DNA of 64,000 bases. Origin: Advenella sp. FME57. GTDB lineage: Bacteria; Pseudomonadota; Gammaproteobacteria; Burkholderiales; Burkholderiaceae_B. The position numbers were made by a program, and so were the translations under genes. Numbering within the stretch: position 1 is the stretch's first letter; every line of letters starts with the position of its first letter. Where the stretch lies: contig NZ_JABUXU010000001.1 of the NCBI RefSeq assembly GCF_014897675.1, positions 558,001 through 622,000 on the forward strand, in the 5' to 3' direction. The notes beneath the pieces were generated by a model. The model had not been told where the DNA came from and did not search any database. It saw nothing but the letters and a program-made list of their open reading frames with translations. Positions 8,472-18,404 of this stretch are shown here, piece by piece.

Positions 8472-11400
8472 ATGAAACGCATGTTATTCAACGCAACGCA
8501 TCAAGAAGAATTACGCGTTGCGATTGTCGATGGCCAGAAGCTGATCGACATCGATATCGAAACCGCCGGCCGTGAACAACGCAAGGGAAGCATCTACAAA
8601 GGGGTCATTACACGTATTGAACCCGGCCTGGAAGCCTGCTTTGTCAACTATGGTCACGATCGCCACGGGTTTCTTCCTTTCAAGGAAGTGGTCCGCAGCT
8701 ACTTCAAGGAAGGCGTGGATGTGCGCAGTGCACGCATCCAGGACGCCCTGCACGAAGGCCAGGAACTCATTATTCAGGTAGAAAAGGAAGAGCGCGGCAA
8801 TAAGGGCGCTGCCCTGACTACGTTCATTTCCCTGGCAGGCCGCTATCTGGTCCTGATGCCCAACAACCCGCGTGGTGGTGGCGTATCGCGTCGCATCGAA
8901 GGCGAAGATCGCCAGGAACTGCGCGATGCCATGGAGCAACTTGACTTGCCTTCGGGCATGAGCATCATAGCCCGTACCGCCGGTATTGGCCGCAGCGTTC
9001 CCGAACTGCAGTGGGACTTGAAATACCTGCTGCAACTTTGGACAGCCATTGATGCCGCCGCCAAAGACTACCCTGCTCCTGTCCTCATTTACCAGGAATC
9101 AAGCCTGGTTATTCGCGCCATCCGCGATTATTTCTCGCCGGACATCAGTGAAATCCTGATTGACACCGAGGCCATTACGCAACAGGCAACGGCATTCATG
9201 CAGGACGTCATGCCTGACAACGTCAATCGCGTCAAACGCTATCAGGATGATATTCCCCTGTTTTCGCGATTCCAGATCGAACACCAGATCGAAACCGCAT
9301 ATTCACGTACCGTCCAGTTGCCTTCCGGCGGCTCTGTGGTTATTGACCACACAGAAGCCCTGGTCGCTATTGACGTGAACTCGGCCCGCTCTACCCGTGG
9401 TGCCGATATTGAAGAAACCGCCATGCGCACCAATCTGGAAGCAGCCGAAGAAGTGGCTCGCCAGCTGCGCCTGCGCGACCTGGGTGGTCTGATCGTGATC
9501 GACTTCATCGACATGGAAGACAACAAAAACCAGCGTGCCGTCGAACAGAAACTGCGCGATGCCCTGCATGTGGATCGCGCCCGGGTCCAGATGGGAAAAA
9601 TCTCCCGTTTCGGCCTGATGGAACTATCGCGTCAGCGCCTGCGTCCGGCCCTGAACGAAGGCTCCCATATTACCTGCCCACGCTGTAACGGCACAGGCGT
9701 CATCCGTGACGTCGAATCCAGCGCCCTGAATGTGCTGCGCCTGTTGCAGGAAGAGGCCATGAAGGAAAATACCGCTGCCCTGCACGCACAGGTGCCTGTG
9801 GAAGTGGCAACGTTCCTGATGAACGAAAAACGGGCCGATATCGTCAAACTCGAATCTCGCCTGAAAGTCAATCTGGTACTGATTCCGAACAAGCATTTCG
9901 AGACGCCGCACCATCATATCGAACGCATCCGCTACGATGATTCCCGTCTGGATGATCCCAAGGCCAGCATTGACCTGATCGAAGCGCCGGAAACCACGGT
10001 CACATGGGAATCAACCAAGGACAAATCCGAACACAACGAGCGCCCCGAGGCTCTGGTTAAAGGGATTTCTCCTGACCAGCCTGCGCCTAGCGCAATCAAA
10101 CCACAAGTCGTTGCGCAGCCTCAGGTGAGCGCAGCAGCGGCGCCAAGCATCGGCGGCATGTTCCAGAAAATCCTGTCGTGGCTGGCCGGTCCAAAAACGG
10201 CCGCACCTGCAGAACCGCAAAAAGACGCATCTACCACCGAAAAACCGGGTGGGCGCAATGCACGCGGTGGCTCACGCACCGCTGCCAGCGGCGAACGGGG
10301 CGAGCGCGGTGGACGCAATCGTCGTGGTGATAAACGCACATCGGCCAAATCCGAGGAAGGAGGCGAAAACCGCCGCAATCCACGTGGACGCCAGCGCAAG
10401 CAGGACGATAGCGACACTCAGGATACCGCTGCCGACGGCAAGGCGCCAGCCAGCGCCAATGTCCAGGCGAACGCAAGTACGGAAGACAGCGGTGGCCGCA
10501 GTCGTAACCGCCGTGGACGAGGCCGCAACCGCCGCAACACAGGCGATGAGACCGAAGTCACAACAGCAGTAGCAACAGAAAATACCGAGCAGGCACAGAC
10601 GCCGGAGACCGCGCAGACCGAAGCAGCACCGGCACCACGCCGTAGCCGTCAGGCCAGCGCAGAAGCTGCTACCCGTCCGACGCCACTCGAACAGGATCTG
10701 ATTGATGACGATTCCGAAGAGGAAAACGATCGTGCAACGGAAGGCGAAGATACCCAGACCGGTGATACTGAACCGCGTCGTCGTCGTCGTCGCAGCCGTC
10801 GTGGCCGTCGTCAGAATGATTCGGTAGAGACGGCAGAAACCGAAAAAACGTCTTTCGTGCCCAACGAAGTTATGCTCGCCACAGGCGCGGGTGCCACTGC
10901 CGCTGCTGATGCCGTCACAACAGCACAAGCTGACGCCGCAGAAAGCAAGGCTGTCACAACACCGGCAGAAAACAATGCGGCTTCTGGCGATACCGCATCG
11001 TCGGCGCAAAGCGATCAGTCGACTACCGTGTCGGATACCACTGCGACCAAAACCGCAGCAACCGCTGCACCAGCCGCTGATCATCCGGTGGCTGCCCTGG
11101 CCGAACCGGCGGCTGCATCCGAGCCCGTTGCGCGATCAACCCCCGTTGACGCAGTGACACCGGCCGCACCCGCTGAGCCAGTGGAACCAGCCGTAGCTGC
11201 TGCGACTGACACTGCCGCGACAGCAGCCGCCAGCATTGCTGCGACCGAGACACCTGTCCAAGTCGCGGAAAATGCCGGGACACAGGCTCAGGCCCCTGCC
11301 GAACAGTCAGACCAACAGGCGGAGCCAAAACCTGCGGAAACGACTAAAGAACCGGTGGCGGCTGCAGCTGCTGTATCGGCTCCGACGCCAGTTCCAGCAC

Positions 11401-11612
11401 CGGCTGCCATTTCTGCTCCCGCCGTTGAGACCAACAAGGAAGCGCTTAAAGAAATCGTTTCTGGCGTCGGTATGGAATGGGTAGAGACCCGCTCCGGACT
11501 CACGGAAGACGCGATGATGGCCCCTCCTCCAAAACCTGCCGGACGGCCTCGCAAGGCGCGTAGCAAGGCTCAGGCGGAACCATTGGAAATCGTGGAAACC
11601 CGCGACGAGTAA
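8472..11612 (+). CDS. rne: Ribonuclease E
   Basis: Essential endoribonuclease for mRNA decay and rRNA/tRNA processing and the scaffold of the degradosome. The catalytic half (about 1-500) begins [20 protein letters not shown], has an S1 domain, and carries the two metal-binding aspartates at 301 (AIDVNSAR) and 344 (VIDFIDME). The zinc link CPRC is at 402-405. Residues about 500-1046 are a long disordered tail: first Arg/Gly/Asn-rich runs ([12 protein letters not shown]) that probably bind RNA, then an Ala/Pro/Thr-rich stretch, ending in a conserved-looking [11 protein letters not shown] segment. At 1046 residues it is of E. coli size. It has a strong ribosome site and ends at a clear terminator. 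Confidence 0.97.
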   Translation: MKRMLFNATHQEELRVAIVDGQKLIDIDIETAGREQRKGSIYKGVITRIEPGLEACFVNYGHDRHGFLPFKEVVRSYFKEGVDVRSARIQDALHEGQELIIQVEKEERGNKGAALTTFISLAGRYLVLMPNNPRGGGVSRRIEGEDRQELRDAMEQLDLPSGMSIIARTAGIGRSVPELQWDLKYLLQLWTAIDAAAKDYPAPVLIYQESSLVIRAIRDYFSPDISEILIDTEAITQQATAFMQDVMPDNVNRVKRYQDDIPLFSRFQIEHQIETAYSRTVQLPSGGSVVIDHTEALVAIDVNSARSTRGADIEETAMRTNLEAAEEVARQLRLRDLGGLIVIDFIDMEDNKNQRAVEQKLRDALHVDRARVQMGKISRFGLMELSRQRLRPALNEGSHITCPRCNGTGVIRDVESSALNVLRLLQEEAMKENTAALHAQVPVEVATFLMNEKRADIVKLESRLKVNLVLIPNKHFETPHHHIERIRYDDSRLDDPKASIDLIEAPETTVTWESTKDKSEHNERPEALVKGISPDQPAPSAIKPQVVAQPQVSAAAAPSIGGMFQKILSWLAGPKTAAPAEPQKDASTTEKPGGRNARGGSRTAASGERGERGGRNRRGDKRTSAKSEEGGENRRNPRGRQRKQDDSDTQDTAADGKAPASANVQANASTEDSGGRSRNRRGRGRNRRNTGDETEVTTAVATENTEQAQTPETAQTEAAPAPRRSRQASAEAATRPTPLEQDLIDDDSEEENDRATEGEDTQTGDTEPRRRRRRSRRGRRQNDSVETAETEKTSFVPNEVMLATGAGATAAADAVTTAQADAAESKAVTTPAENNAASGDTASSAQSDQSTTVSDTTATKTAATAAPAADHPVAALAEPAAASEPVARSTPVDAVTPAAPAEPVEPAVAAATDTAATAAASIAATETPVQVAENAGTQAQAPAEQSDQQAEPKPAETTKEPVAAAAAVSAPTPVPAPAAISAPAVETNKEALKEIVSGVGMEWVETRSGLTEDAMMAPPPKPAGRPRKARSKAQAEPLEIVETRDE

Positions 11613-11658
11613 ACCACTGCCGGCCTGTCTCCAATACTGGAAACAGGCCGTACAATGG

Positions 11659-11717
11659 AAAAAGCCCCTTGTCTGTAGCGCTGTGTTAAAACACGGTGCA
11701 ATGACAAGGGGCTTTTT
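11659..11717. terminator. Strong bidirectional terminator between rne and the Bug receptor gene
   Basis: A perfect 15-bp inverted repeat: AAAAAGCCCCTTGTC (11659-11673) pairs with GACAAGGGGCTTTTT (11703-11717). The A-run and T-run flank the GC-rich part, so it can stop transcription in both directions, which suits the convergent genes. The 29-base loop contains a smaller hairpin GTGTT-AA-AACAC. Confidence 0.92.
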
Positions 11718-11786
11718 ATTTGTCTGCTGCGATAAACGTGAACACCGCGTCCCTATCGCAACGCGTGGTTTTGTTGCTGCGTAGCT

Positions 11787-12746
11787 TTATTGCAGCGTGA
11801 TGTTCCCCGCCTTGATAATCTTGGCCCAGTCTTCGCGTTCCTTGTCGGAATAGGATTTGAATTCGGATGAGGTCATGGGCATGATCTCTACGCCCAGCGC
11901 CTGCACTTTTTTGCTCACCGTCTCACTTTCCAGCGTGGCTTTCAGATCCGAATCCAGCTTTTTCACGACCTCGTCGGGCATGCCCGCCGGACCGACCAGG
12001 CCCTGCCAGGCATAAGCAACAAAATCGCCCACCCCTTCCTGGGCCATAGTAGGCACATCAGGCAGCAAAGCCAGACGCTCTGGCACGGTCACGGCCAGCA
12101 CCCGGGCTTTGCCCGCCTTGATATTGGGCAGTGACGAACCCAAATCACCAAACATAAGATCAACCTGGCCACCGATCAGATCCTGCAGCGCCGGCGCCGC
12201 GCCCTTATAGGGCACATGCACGATATCGGTTTTGGTCAACTGCTTGAAGCGCTCAAGCGCCAGATGGTGAGGAGAACCGGCGCCGGCAGAACTGGCCGTC
12301 AGTTTGCCCGGCTCTTTTTTGGCCGCTTCAATCAATGCACTCACTGTTTTGAACGGAGAATTGGCAGGCACCGCCAGAACCAATGGGAACCGGGCCAGCC
12401 CGCCGATATAGGTAAATTTCGCCGGGTCATACGTCAGGCTTTTGTATAGCGACGGATTGAATGCCAATGTGCCTGAATCGGCCGTGCCAACGGTGTAACC
12501 ATCCGGCTTGGCGCGGGAAATTGCAGACGCGCCAATGGCGGTGCCTCCGCCAGGCTTGTTTTCGATGACAATGGTTTGCCCTAACGTTTTTTCCAGAGAC
12601 GCAGCCACTGTTCGGGCAATCACGTCTGTGCCTCCCCCTGCCGGATACGGCACGACCCAGGTTACAGGACCTTCCGGCCATGCAGCATGGGCAGCCATCC
12701 CGGCCAGACTCAGGGTAGCCATGGACAGCCACTGTTTGATCTTCAT
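11787..12746 (-). CDS. Bug/TctC-family periplasmic solute-binding receptor
   Basis: Periplasmic binding protein of the tripartite tricarboxylate transporter receptor (Bug) family, very abundant in Alcaligenaceae. The 319-residue protein starts with a Sec signal (MKIKQWLSMATLSLAGMAAHA) followed by the family opening WPEGPVTWVVPYPAGGGTDV; other family blocks are VENKPGGG-like IVIENKPGGGTAIGA and HVPYKGAAPALQDLIGGQVDLMF. There are no tctA/tctB membrane genes nearby, usual for orphan Bug proteins. It closes a minus-strand group with an aromatic hydroxylase, so its ligand may be the same carboxylated aromatic compound; this is inference. Confidence 0.94.
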   Translation of the reverse strand: MKIKQWLSMATLSLAGMAAHAAWPEGPVTWVVPYPAGGGTDVIARTVAASLEKTLGQTIVIENKPGGGTAIGASAISRAKPDGYTVGTADSGTLAFNPSLYKSLTYDPAKFTYIGGLARFPLVLAVPANSPFKTVSALIEAAKKEPGKLTASSAGAGSPHHLALERFKQLTKTDIVHVPYKGAAPALQDLIGGQVDLMFGDLGSSLPNIKAGKARVLAVTVPERLALLPDVPTMAQEGVGDFVAYAWQGLVGPAGMPDEVVKKLDSDLKATLESETVSKKVQALGVEIMPMTSSEFKSYSDKEREDWAKIIKAGNITLQ

Positions 12747-12891
12747 TTCGTATCTCCACTGATAGGTTTTTATACTGACGCGCCGATGCGCGCGCCGGCT
12801 TTGCCAAAGGCCAAGTGTAACTGTAAAGCAAGTGCCCGATACAGCATAAATCATGCCACTGTGTTCAATTTATGCATAGTGGCAATTTCCA

Positions 12892-13071
12892 TTAGTCGGT
12901 GAACGCCGCCTCATCAATCAGCCTGCAGATCAAATCCTGCTGCCCGATTTGCTCACTCATCAGCAGCGCAAGTCGGGTCAGCATCGGGGTGCGGCCCGAC
13001 TCGGGGATTGAATCCAGGGTTTCGGCCAAATGGTCATATACCTGCTCCAGTGCAGGGGTCTGAATACTCAT
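12892..13071 (-). CDS. Small DUF2783-type protein next to the hydroxylase
   Basis: A 59-residue acidic protein, MSIQTPALEQVYDHLAETLD at its start and ending in CRLIDEAAFTD. It resembles the DUF2783 family, small proteins usually coded directly after FAD-dependent aromatic hydroxylases. Here its ATG at 13071 lies only one base from the stop of the hydroxylase, so the two are translationally linked. Its function is unknown; a helper of the monooxygenase is a reasonable guess. The frame is open to 13116, but that part overlaps the hydroxylase gene. Confidence 0.8.
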   Translation of the reverse strand: MSIQTPALEQVYDHLAETLDSIPESGRTPMLTRLALLMSEQIGQQDLICRLIDEAAFTD

Positions 13072-13072
13072 C

Positions 13073-14794
13073 TTAATTCTCCTTATGGCCAGCACTACCC
13101 GGCAATTGTCCGACATATTGGCTAAGACAACCCCAGGCGTACTGCTGCCAGCGCGCGCTCACGTGATGGTCCGGCCTGATTACATACACTTCCCCGCCTT
13201 TTACCGCATAGCGCTGCCGCAACACATCGGCCGCGACCTGGTAGGCAACATGATCAGTGCGCGGCTCAACCGCAGCTTCTCCTGATCCGAGCACATGCAG
13301 GGTCACAGGCCTGCCGATGGCACGCAAGGCACTCACTTCCTGCCTCAATGGTTCGGACGCCGCCTGCGGCCCTTCCCCACCAACCATATAGACAACCTGA
13401 AAACCTTCGCCAAAATGATCGTACAGATGGCTGCCATCGGCCAGCTTCAAGTTCGGAAATACACTACCATTTTCAATCGCGGCTGGCATGATCGCATTAT
13501 CGTCCTGCACACTGTTCAGGGGTGATTCCCGGTAGGCGTGGGCTCGCGAGGTACGCCAGTGAAAAAGCGGCCGTACAAAATCATGTTTAAGCGACAAGGC
13601 AAGCGTGGCATCGCGCAACAACCGAAAACCCTCCGTTGGCGGTGCCATGAAACGGGTGCTTTTGCCCGCCTCTGCGATGATTTCACGCGCAGCGTTTACC
13701 CGGTCAGTGCTGTAGGTTTGCAGCAACGCAGTGTCAGCCTGGCCATTGACGACCGCCGCCAGTTTCCAGCCTAGATCCATCGCATCCTGAAACCCGGTAT
13801 TGGCGCCTCTTACGCCAAAAATAGGAAGCAAATGAGCCGCATCCCCCACAAACATGACCCGTTTATGCACATAGTCGGGCAAGGTGAGCGCACGCGCCGA
13901 ATAGACCGAAGCCCAGTCCATTTCCCAGCATTTATCCTGGTAGCCCATCATCTGCAGTTGCGCATTGACCGCTGCCGCCAGATTCTCGGGTTTGAGCGCT
14001 TCTTCGCTGCTGACGTCGGCCCCCAGCTGATAATCAAAACGCCAGATATTGTCCGGCTCTTTATGCATCAAAATCGTATTGCCAGGATTCCAGTTGGGCG
14101 AAAAGAACGCCAGCCGCTCCGTAGGCAGATCCAGATCAATGCGGATATCTACAATAACAAACCGGCCTTCATAGCTGTCGCCTTCCAGGGCAAGCCCAAG
14201 TTGCTGGCGCACCGTGGAGCGGGCGCCGTCGGCGGCGACCAGCCAGTGAGTGCGGCAGGTATATTCGCCTTCAGGCGTATCAATGACCAGGGCAACGCCC
14301 GATTCGTCCTGGGCAAAAGAGGTGAGCCGATTACCCCAGCACAAGCGGATCAGCGGCTGCGCCTGCGCAGCTTGAACCAAATAGGTTTCCAGCCAGTTCT
14401 GCTGCAGATTATTCAGCGGCGCGAAACTGTCGTTATCATCGACCGGCGTTTCCATGCGAAATACCCGTTCACCTTTATAGTACGAGTTGCCACTGGTCCA
14501 GGGCAGCGCCTTGGTCAAGATGCGCGTTGCGACGCCGGCAAAATCCAGGATTTCCATTGAACGTTTGGTAAAAACAATGGCCCGGCTACCCTCGGTCACC
14601 TGGCATTCCGATATCAGCACGTTCGAGCGGATGCCGTGGCGCGCCAGAATAAGCGCGGTAACCAGCCCGATAGGGCCGCCGCCTACAATAGTTACCGGCG
14701 CTGTTGCGTCTTGCCCTGCGCCGGGGTGGTATGGGGCATAGACGGTATAAGGGTGATACAGAGAGGCGCGCGGTTGCCGCAAGGGCTGGTGCAT
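13073..14794 (-). CDS. FAD-dependent aromatic hydroxylase, MhpA-like
   Basis: Class A flavin monooxygenase of 573 residues. The FAD-binding GxGxxG motif is VTIVGGGPIGLVTALILARHG, the DG motif is AADGARSTVRQQLGL, and the GD motif is FVGDAAHLLPIFGVRGANTG. The C-terminal end (VYVIRPDHHVSARWQQYAWG) looks like the thioredoxin-like domain of phenol and 3-(3-hydroxyphenyl)propionate hydroxylases. The actual aromatic substrate cannot be told. The start at 14794 gives MHQPLRQPRASLYHPY; the frame runs on to 14884 across the promoter and is rejected. A MarR regulator gene lies upstream and an operator-like dyad sits in its promoter. Confidence 0.9.
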   Translation of the reverse strand: MHQPLRQPRASLYHPYTVYAPYHPGAGQDATAPVTIVGGGPIGLVTALILARHGIRSNVLISECQVTEGSRAIVFTKRSMEILDFAGVATRILTKALPWTSGNSYYKGERVFRMETPVDDNDSFAPLNNLQQNWLETYLVQAAQAQPLIRLCWGNRLTSFAQDESGVALVIDTPEGEYTCRTHWLVAADGARSTVRQQLGLALEGDSYEGRFVIVDIRIDLDLPTERLAFFSPNWNPGNTILMHKEPDNIWRFDYQLGADVSSEEALKPENLAAAVNAQLQMMGYQDKCWEMDWASVYSARALTLPDYVHKRVMFVGDAAHLLPIFGVRGANTGFQDAMDLGWKLAAVVNGQADTALLQTYSTDRVNAAREIIAEAGKSTRFMAPPTEGFRLLRDATLALSLKHDFVRPLFHWRTSRAHAYRESPLNSVQDDNAIMPAAIENGSVFPNLKLADGSHLYDHFGEGFQVVYMVGGEGPQAASEPLRQEVSALRAIGRPVTLHVLGSGEAAVEPRTDHVAYQVAADVLRQRYAVKGGEVYVIRPDHHVSARWQQYAWGCLSQYVGQLPGSAGHKEN

Positions 14795-14855
14795 AAGAAG
14801 TCTCCTGACGCTGTTATCCTGAAGTGCCGCAAGCCCTGAGGCACTATTTTTTGGC

Positions 14856-14884
14856 AGTTTAATTGAAAAATCAACTAAATTCAA
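14856..14884 (-). promoter_or_regulatory. Promoter and probable MarR operator of the hydroxylase operon
   Basis: Read on the minus strand, a -35 TTGAAT (14879-14884) and a -10 TAAACT (14856-14861) are separated by exactly 17 bases. Filling the spacer and part of the -10 is a 22-bp near-perfect dyad: arms TTTAGTTGA and TCAATTAAA (one mismatch) around TTTT, at 14858-14879. Size and symmetry suit a MarR dimer, and binding would block RNA polymerase. The regulator is probably the MarR protein coded just upstream. Confidence 0.65.
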
Positions 14885-14957
14885 GCAACTGGATATGGGT
14901 ATTTACCCGTGATACAGCGGCAGCGCACGCAGGTTAAACGCGGCGCTCGCATGCCCG

Positions 14958-15398
14958 TTAATCAGTCAGATTCTGGTGGATTTTGCTAAACAGCCCGAAC
15001 AACGTCTGTTTTTCGCGAGGAGTGAGGGATTTGAGCGCCACTTCGTTGCGCTGGACAATCAGGTCTACGATATCGGTGTAAACCAGCTGCCCAGTCGGGG
15101 TCAAAAACAGTTCAAATGCTCTTGCGTCCCGACTGTCGCTGCGTTTTTCTATGATGCCTTTTTCAACCAGCGACACGACTGCCCTGCTTGCCTGGCTCTT
15201 ATCCAGGTTGGCCAGCCGGGCCAGCTGAATCACTGACAAGGTCCCGTAATAGCCCAGAACGGCGATCGTGCGCCCTTCCCCGGCATTCAGAGCGATGCGC
15301 TGAATATCTGAGTAGTCGACACGCCGATCGATCAGTTTGGATAACTGATGCAGCTGGTAGGTCAGCGTTTTTTCGAGTCGAAAAGCGTCAGAATCCAT
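14958..15398 (-). CDS. MarR-family transcriptional regulator
   Basis: A 146-residue winged-helix regulator. The recognition region is GYYGTLSVIQLARLANLDKSQASRAV in two parts and the wing is KGIIEKRSDSRDARAFELFLTPTGQ, both typical for MarR proteins that repress aromatic catabolism. It lies 14 bases after accD with a good ribosome site (AGGAGG), so it may be transcribed with accD, while its likely target promoter lies just downstream. The effector is probably the hydroxylase substrate; that is inference. Confidence 0.92.
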   Translation of the reverse strand: MDSDAFRLEKTLTYQLHQLSKLIDRRVDYSDIQRIALNAGEGRTIAVLGYYGTLSVIQLARLANLDKSQASRAVVSLVEKGIIEKRSDSRDARAFELFLTPTGQLVYTDIVDLIVQRNEVALKSLTPREKQTLFGLFSKIHQNLTD

Positions 15399-15412
15399 CG
15401 GCGCCTCCTGCC

Positions 15413-16288
15413 TCAGACAGACACTGCTTCACTGGATTGGCGTGTGAGCAGGGCCATCAGTCGCGCCAGTTCCGTACGCAGTTCGCGTCTGTCAATCACC
15501 ATGTCCACCGCGCCTTTTTCAAGCAGGAATTCGGCACGCTGAAACCCTTCAGGCAACTGTTCGCGAACGGTCTGCTCGATCACGCGCGGACCGGCAAAAC
15601 CGATAAGCGCCTTAGGCTCGGCAATGACGACATCGCCCATGAACGCGAAGCTTGCAGAAACGCCGCCCATTGTCGGGTCGGTCAGCACACTGACAAACGG
15701 CAGTCCTTCCTGGGACAGGCGGGTCAGCATGGCATTGGTTTTTGCCATTTGCATCAGCGAGAACAGGCTTTCCTGCATGCGGGCACCGCCAGAGGCAGCC
15801 ACACAGATAAACGGTGTCTTGTTCTGGATAGCCGCGCGAACGCCCCGCACGAAGCGCTCGCCCACGACCGAGCCCATGGACCCACCCATAAAATCGAATT
15901 CAAAGCAGGCAAGCACAACGGGAACGGTACAGATGCTGCCGCTCATGACAACCAGCGCATCAGATTCGCCTGATTTTTGCGTGGCTTCGGCCAGCCTTTC
16001 GGGATACTTGCGGCTATCCTTGAACTTGAGGGGGTCAGTAGAGCGAATGCCTTCGCCGATTTCTACACGACCGTCTGTGTCCAGCAGCGCGTCAATCCGC
16101 GCACGCGCGTTCAATCGCATATGGTGGCTGCATTTTGGACATACATGGACCGTCTCGACCAGGTCGTCGTTATACAGCACCGACTCGCAGGACGGGCATT
16201 TGACCCACAGGCCCTCGGGCACACGTCGCCCCTGCTGCTCTGTCTTTTTGTTGATGCGCGGTGGAAGAATCTTGTCTAGCCAACTCAT
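15413..16288 (-). CDS. accD: Acetyl-CoA carboxylase carboxyltransferase beta subunit
   Basis: AccD with AccA transfers the carboxyl group from biotin to acetyl-CoA to make malonyl-CoA, the first step of fatty acid synthesis. The N-terminal zinc ribbon is seen as [10 protein letters not shown] and VCPKCSHHM. The carboxyltransferase core contains [32 protein letters not shown] and [21 protein letters not shown]. Start at 16288 ([10 protein letters not shown]) matches the family; an in-frame ATG two codons upstream is also possible. It follows trpA on the same strand, the usual betaproteobacterial order. Confidence 0.97.
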   Translation of the reverse strand: MSWLDKILPPRINKKTEQQGRRVPEGLWVKCPSCESVLYNDDLVETVHVCPKCSHHMRLNARARIDALLDTDGRVEIGEGIRSTDPLKFKDSRKYPERLAEATQKSGESDALVVMSGSICTVPVVLACFEFDFMGGSMGSVVGERFVRGVRAAIQNKTPFICVAASGGARMQESLFSLMQMAKTNAMLTRLSQEGLPFVSVLTDPTMGGVSASFAFMGDVVIAEPKALIGFAGPRVIEQTVREQLPEGFQRAEFLLEKGAVDMVIDRRELRTELARLMALLTRQSSEAVSV

Positions 16289-16311
16289 TGTCAATCCTTA
16301 TTTCTGAATGC

Positions 16312-17142
16312 TTATTTTCTGTTCTGATCCAGCGCCTGCCGGATCTCGCGCAGCCAGTCCCCGGCAGCGGTTACTGCCACGTCGGACGGGTTGGCCGATG
16401 GATGTTGGGCGATCGCTTGTGTCATGGTTTCGATCAGGCGACTGCCGATAACGACTGCGTCGGCGGCTTCGGCAACCTGCACAGCACTGGCTGCATCGCG
16501 AATGCCGAAACCGACACCAACCGGAATGGATACATGTTTTTTGATGCTTGCGACTCGTTCGCGCACCTGGCTGATATCAATGGCCGATGACCCGGTAGTG
16601 CCTTTGAGGGACACGTAGTAAAGATACCCTTCGGCCCGTTTTGCCACTGCCTGGATCCGCGCCTCCGTAGAGGTGGGCGACAGTAGAAAAATAGGCGAAA
16701 TCCCCTGGGCGCGAAGATCGCCGGCAAAATCATCATATTCTTCTGGCGGACAGTCTACAATCAATATCCCGTCCACGCCCGATTTGCCTGCCTGGGCTGC
16801 AAACTGTTGCTGACCCATGGCTTCAATCGGATTGGCATAGCCCATTAAGACGACTGGCGTGCTTTGGTCCATCTTGCGAAACACGGCGACCATGTCCAGC
16901 ACATCGCGCAAGCCCACGCCCCGAGCAATGGCGCGTGCTGTGGCCTGCTGAATCACGGGGCCATCGGCCATGGGATCGGAAAAAGGCACGCCCAGCTCGA
17001 TAATATCGGCCCCGGCCCTGACCAACCCGTGCATGAGCGGAACTGTTGCCGCCGGATTCGGGTCACCTGCCGCGATGTAAGGAATCAGGGCAGTACGCCG
17101 TCCCAGCCTTGCAAATGTTTTATTGATCCGTTGCTGGCTCAT
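16312..17142 (-). CDS. trpA: Tryptophan synthase alpha chain
   Basis: TrpA cleaves indole-3-glycerol phosphate to indole, which is channelled to TrpB. The 276-residue TIM barrel carries the catalytic glutamate and aspartate in [19 protein letters not shown], and the phosphate loop in [10 protein letters not shown] and [12 protein letters not shown]. It begins nine bases after trpB, so the two are co-translated. Nothing is missing from the family pattern. Confidence 0.97.
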   Translation of the reverse strand: MSQQRINKTFARLGRRTALIPYIAAGDPNPAATVPLMHGLVRAGADIIELGVPFSDPMADGPVIQQATARAIARGVGLRDVLDMVAVFRKMDQSTPVVLMGYANPIEAMGQQQFAAQAGKSGVDGILIVDCPPEEYDDFAGDLRAQGISPIFLLSPTSTEARIQAVAKRAEGYLYYVSLKGTTGSSAIDISQVRERVASIKKHVSIPVGVGFGIRDAASAVQVAEAADAVVIGSRLIETMTQAIAQHPSANPSDVAVTAAGDWLREIRQALDQNRK

Positions 17143-17151
17143 TACCGCTCC

Positions 17152-18351
17152 TTACAACGCAATGCCGGTATATTCGGCAACGGTATGCATATCCTTGTCG
17201 CCGCGGCCCGACAGGCACACCAGCAAAATGGAGTCGCGTGACAGGGTGGGAGCCAACGTCGCTGCGTAGGCCAGCGCATGCGCCGACTCCAGGGCCGGCA
17301 TGATGCCTTCCAGACGGCAGCATTGGCCAAACGCGTCCAGGGCAGCATTGTCGCCTACGGCCACATAGGTGGCGCGTTTACTGTCGTGCAGCCAGGCGTG
17401 TTCAGGCCCGACACCGGGGTAATCAAGCCCGGCCGATACAGAATGGGTTTCCTGAATCTGCCCGTCGCGATTCTGCAGTACGTAAGTGCGATTGCCATGC
17501 AGGACGCCCACCCGGCCGCCGTTGATGGAGGCCGCGTGACGGGGCGTATCCAGTCCCTGGCCGGCGGCTTCAACGCCGATCAGCTTGACCTTGGCATGCG
17601 ACAGATACGGATAGAAAATGCCCATTGCATTGGAGCCGCCACCAACACAGGCGATGACCGCATCCGGCTGGCGACCGGCACAGGCCGGCATCTGCTCTAT
17701 GCACTCCTGGCCAATGATTTGCTGGAAGTCTCGCACCATCACCGGATAGGGATGAGGACCAGCAACAGTGCCGATAATGTAATAGGTGTCGTCAATGCGG
17801 GCGACCCAGTCACGCATGGCTTCGTTCAGGGCATCTTTGAGGGTACGCGATCCGGATTCTACCGGCACCACCGTCGCCCCCAGCAGCTTCATGCGGTACA
17901 CGTTTGAAGCCTGCCGCCGCACGTCTTCGGCGCCCATATAGATTACGCATTCCATCCCATAGCGCGCAGCCACCGTCGCCGTCGCGACGCCATGCTGGCC
18001 CGCGCCGGTTTCCGCAATAATGCGCCTTTTGCCCATTTTGCGTGCCAGCAGGATTTGCCCAATACAATTGTTGATCTTGTGCGCACCGGTATGGTTCAGG
18101 TCTTCGCGCTTGAACCAGATTTGCGCCCCGCCCAGCTGCTCAGACCAGCGGCGGGCGTGATAGACCGGGCTGGGACGCCCGACAAAATGCGCCAGTTCGT
18201 ACCGATACTCAGCGACAAAATCAGGGTCTTCCTTGTACTTTTCATAGGCGTCATTCAGTTCCGAAACAGCGTGCATCAGCGTTTCGGCGACAAAAACGCC
18301 ACCGTAACGGCCGAAATGGCCCCTGTTGTCGGGAAAGGAATAAGCAGTCAA
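17152..18351 (-). CDS. trpB: Tryptophan synthase beta chain
   Basis: PLP enzyme that joins indole and serine to give tryptophan. 399 residues. The PLP lysine is in [15 protein letters not shown], the phosphate-binding loop is [12 protein letters not shown], and the block [18 protein letters not shown] is typical. The C-terminus [11 protein letters not shown] is conserved. The gene heads the trpB-trpA-accD group. The betaproteobacterial trpF, often just upstream, is absent here; relA occupies that place. Confidence 0.98.
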   Translation of the reverse strand: MTAYSFPDNRGHFGRYGGVFVAETLMHAVSELNDAYEKYKEDPDFVAEYRYELAHFVGRPSPVYHARRWSEQLGGAQIWFKREDLNHTGAHKINNCIGQILLARKMGKRRIIAETGAGQHGVATATVAARYGMECVIYMGAEDVRRQASNVYRMKLLGATVVPVESGSRTLKDALNEAMRDWVARIDDTYYIIGTVAGPHPYPVMVRDFQQIIGQECIEQMPACAGRQPDAVIACVGGGSNAMGIFYPYLSHAKVKLIGVEAAGQGLDTPRHAASINGGRVGVLHGNRTYVLQNRDGQIQETHSVSAGLDYPGVGPEHAWLHDSKRATYVAVGDNAALDAFGQCCRLEGIMPALESAHALAYAATLAPTLSRDSILLVCLSGRGDKDMHTVAEYTGIAL

Positions 18352-18404
18352 ATTGGCTCCTGGCGTCGGGTTCAGACGAGCAGTAAAGGGCTATTTTACA
18401 TGTT

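Noticed and set aside
10272-11084. 270-codon antisense frame in the rne tail
   Set aside because: Cys/Arg-rich product of reversed low-complexity codons, not a protein family.
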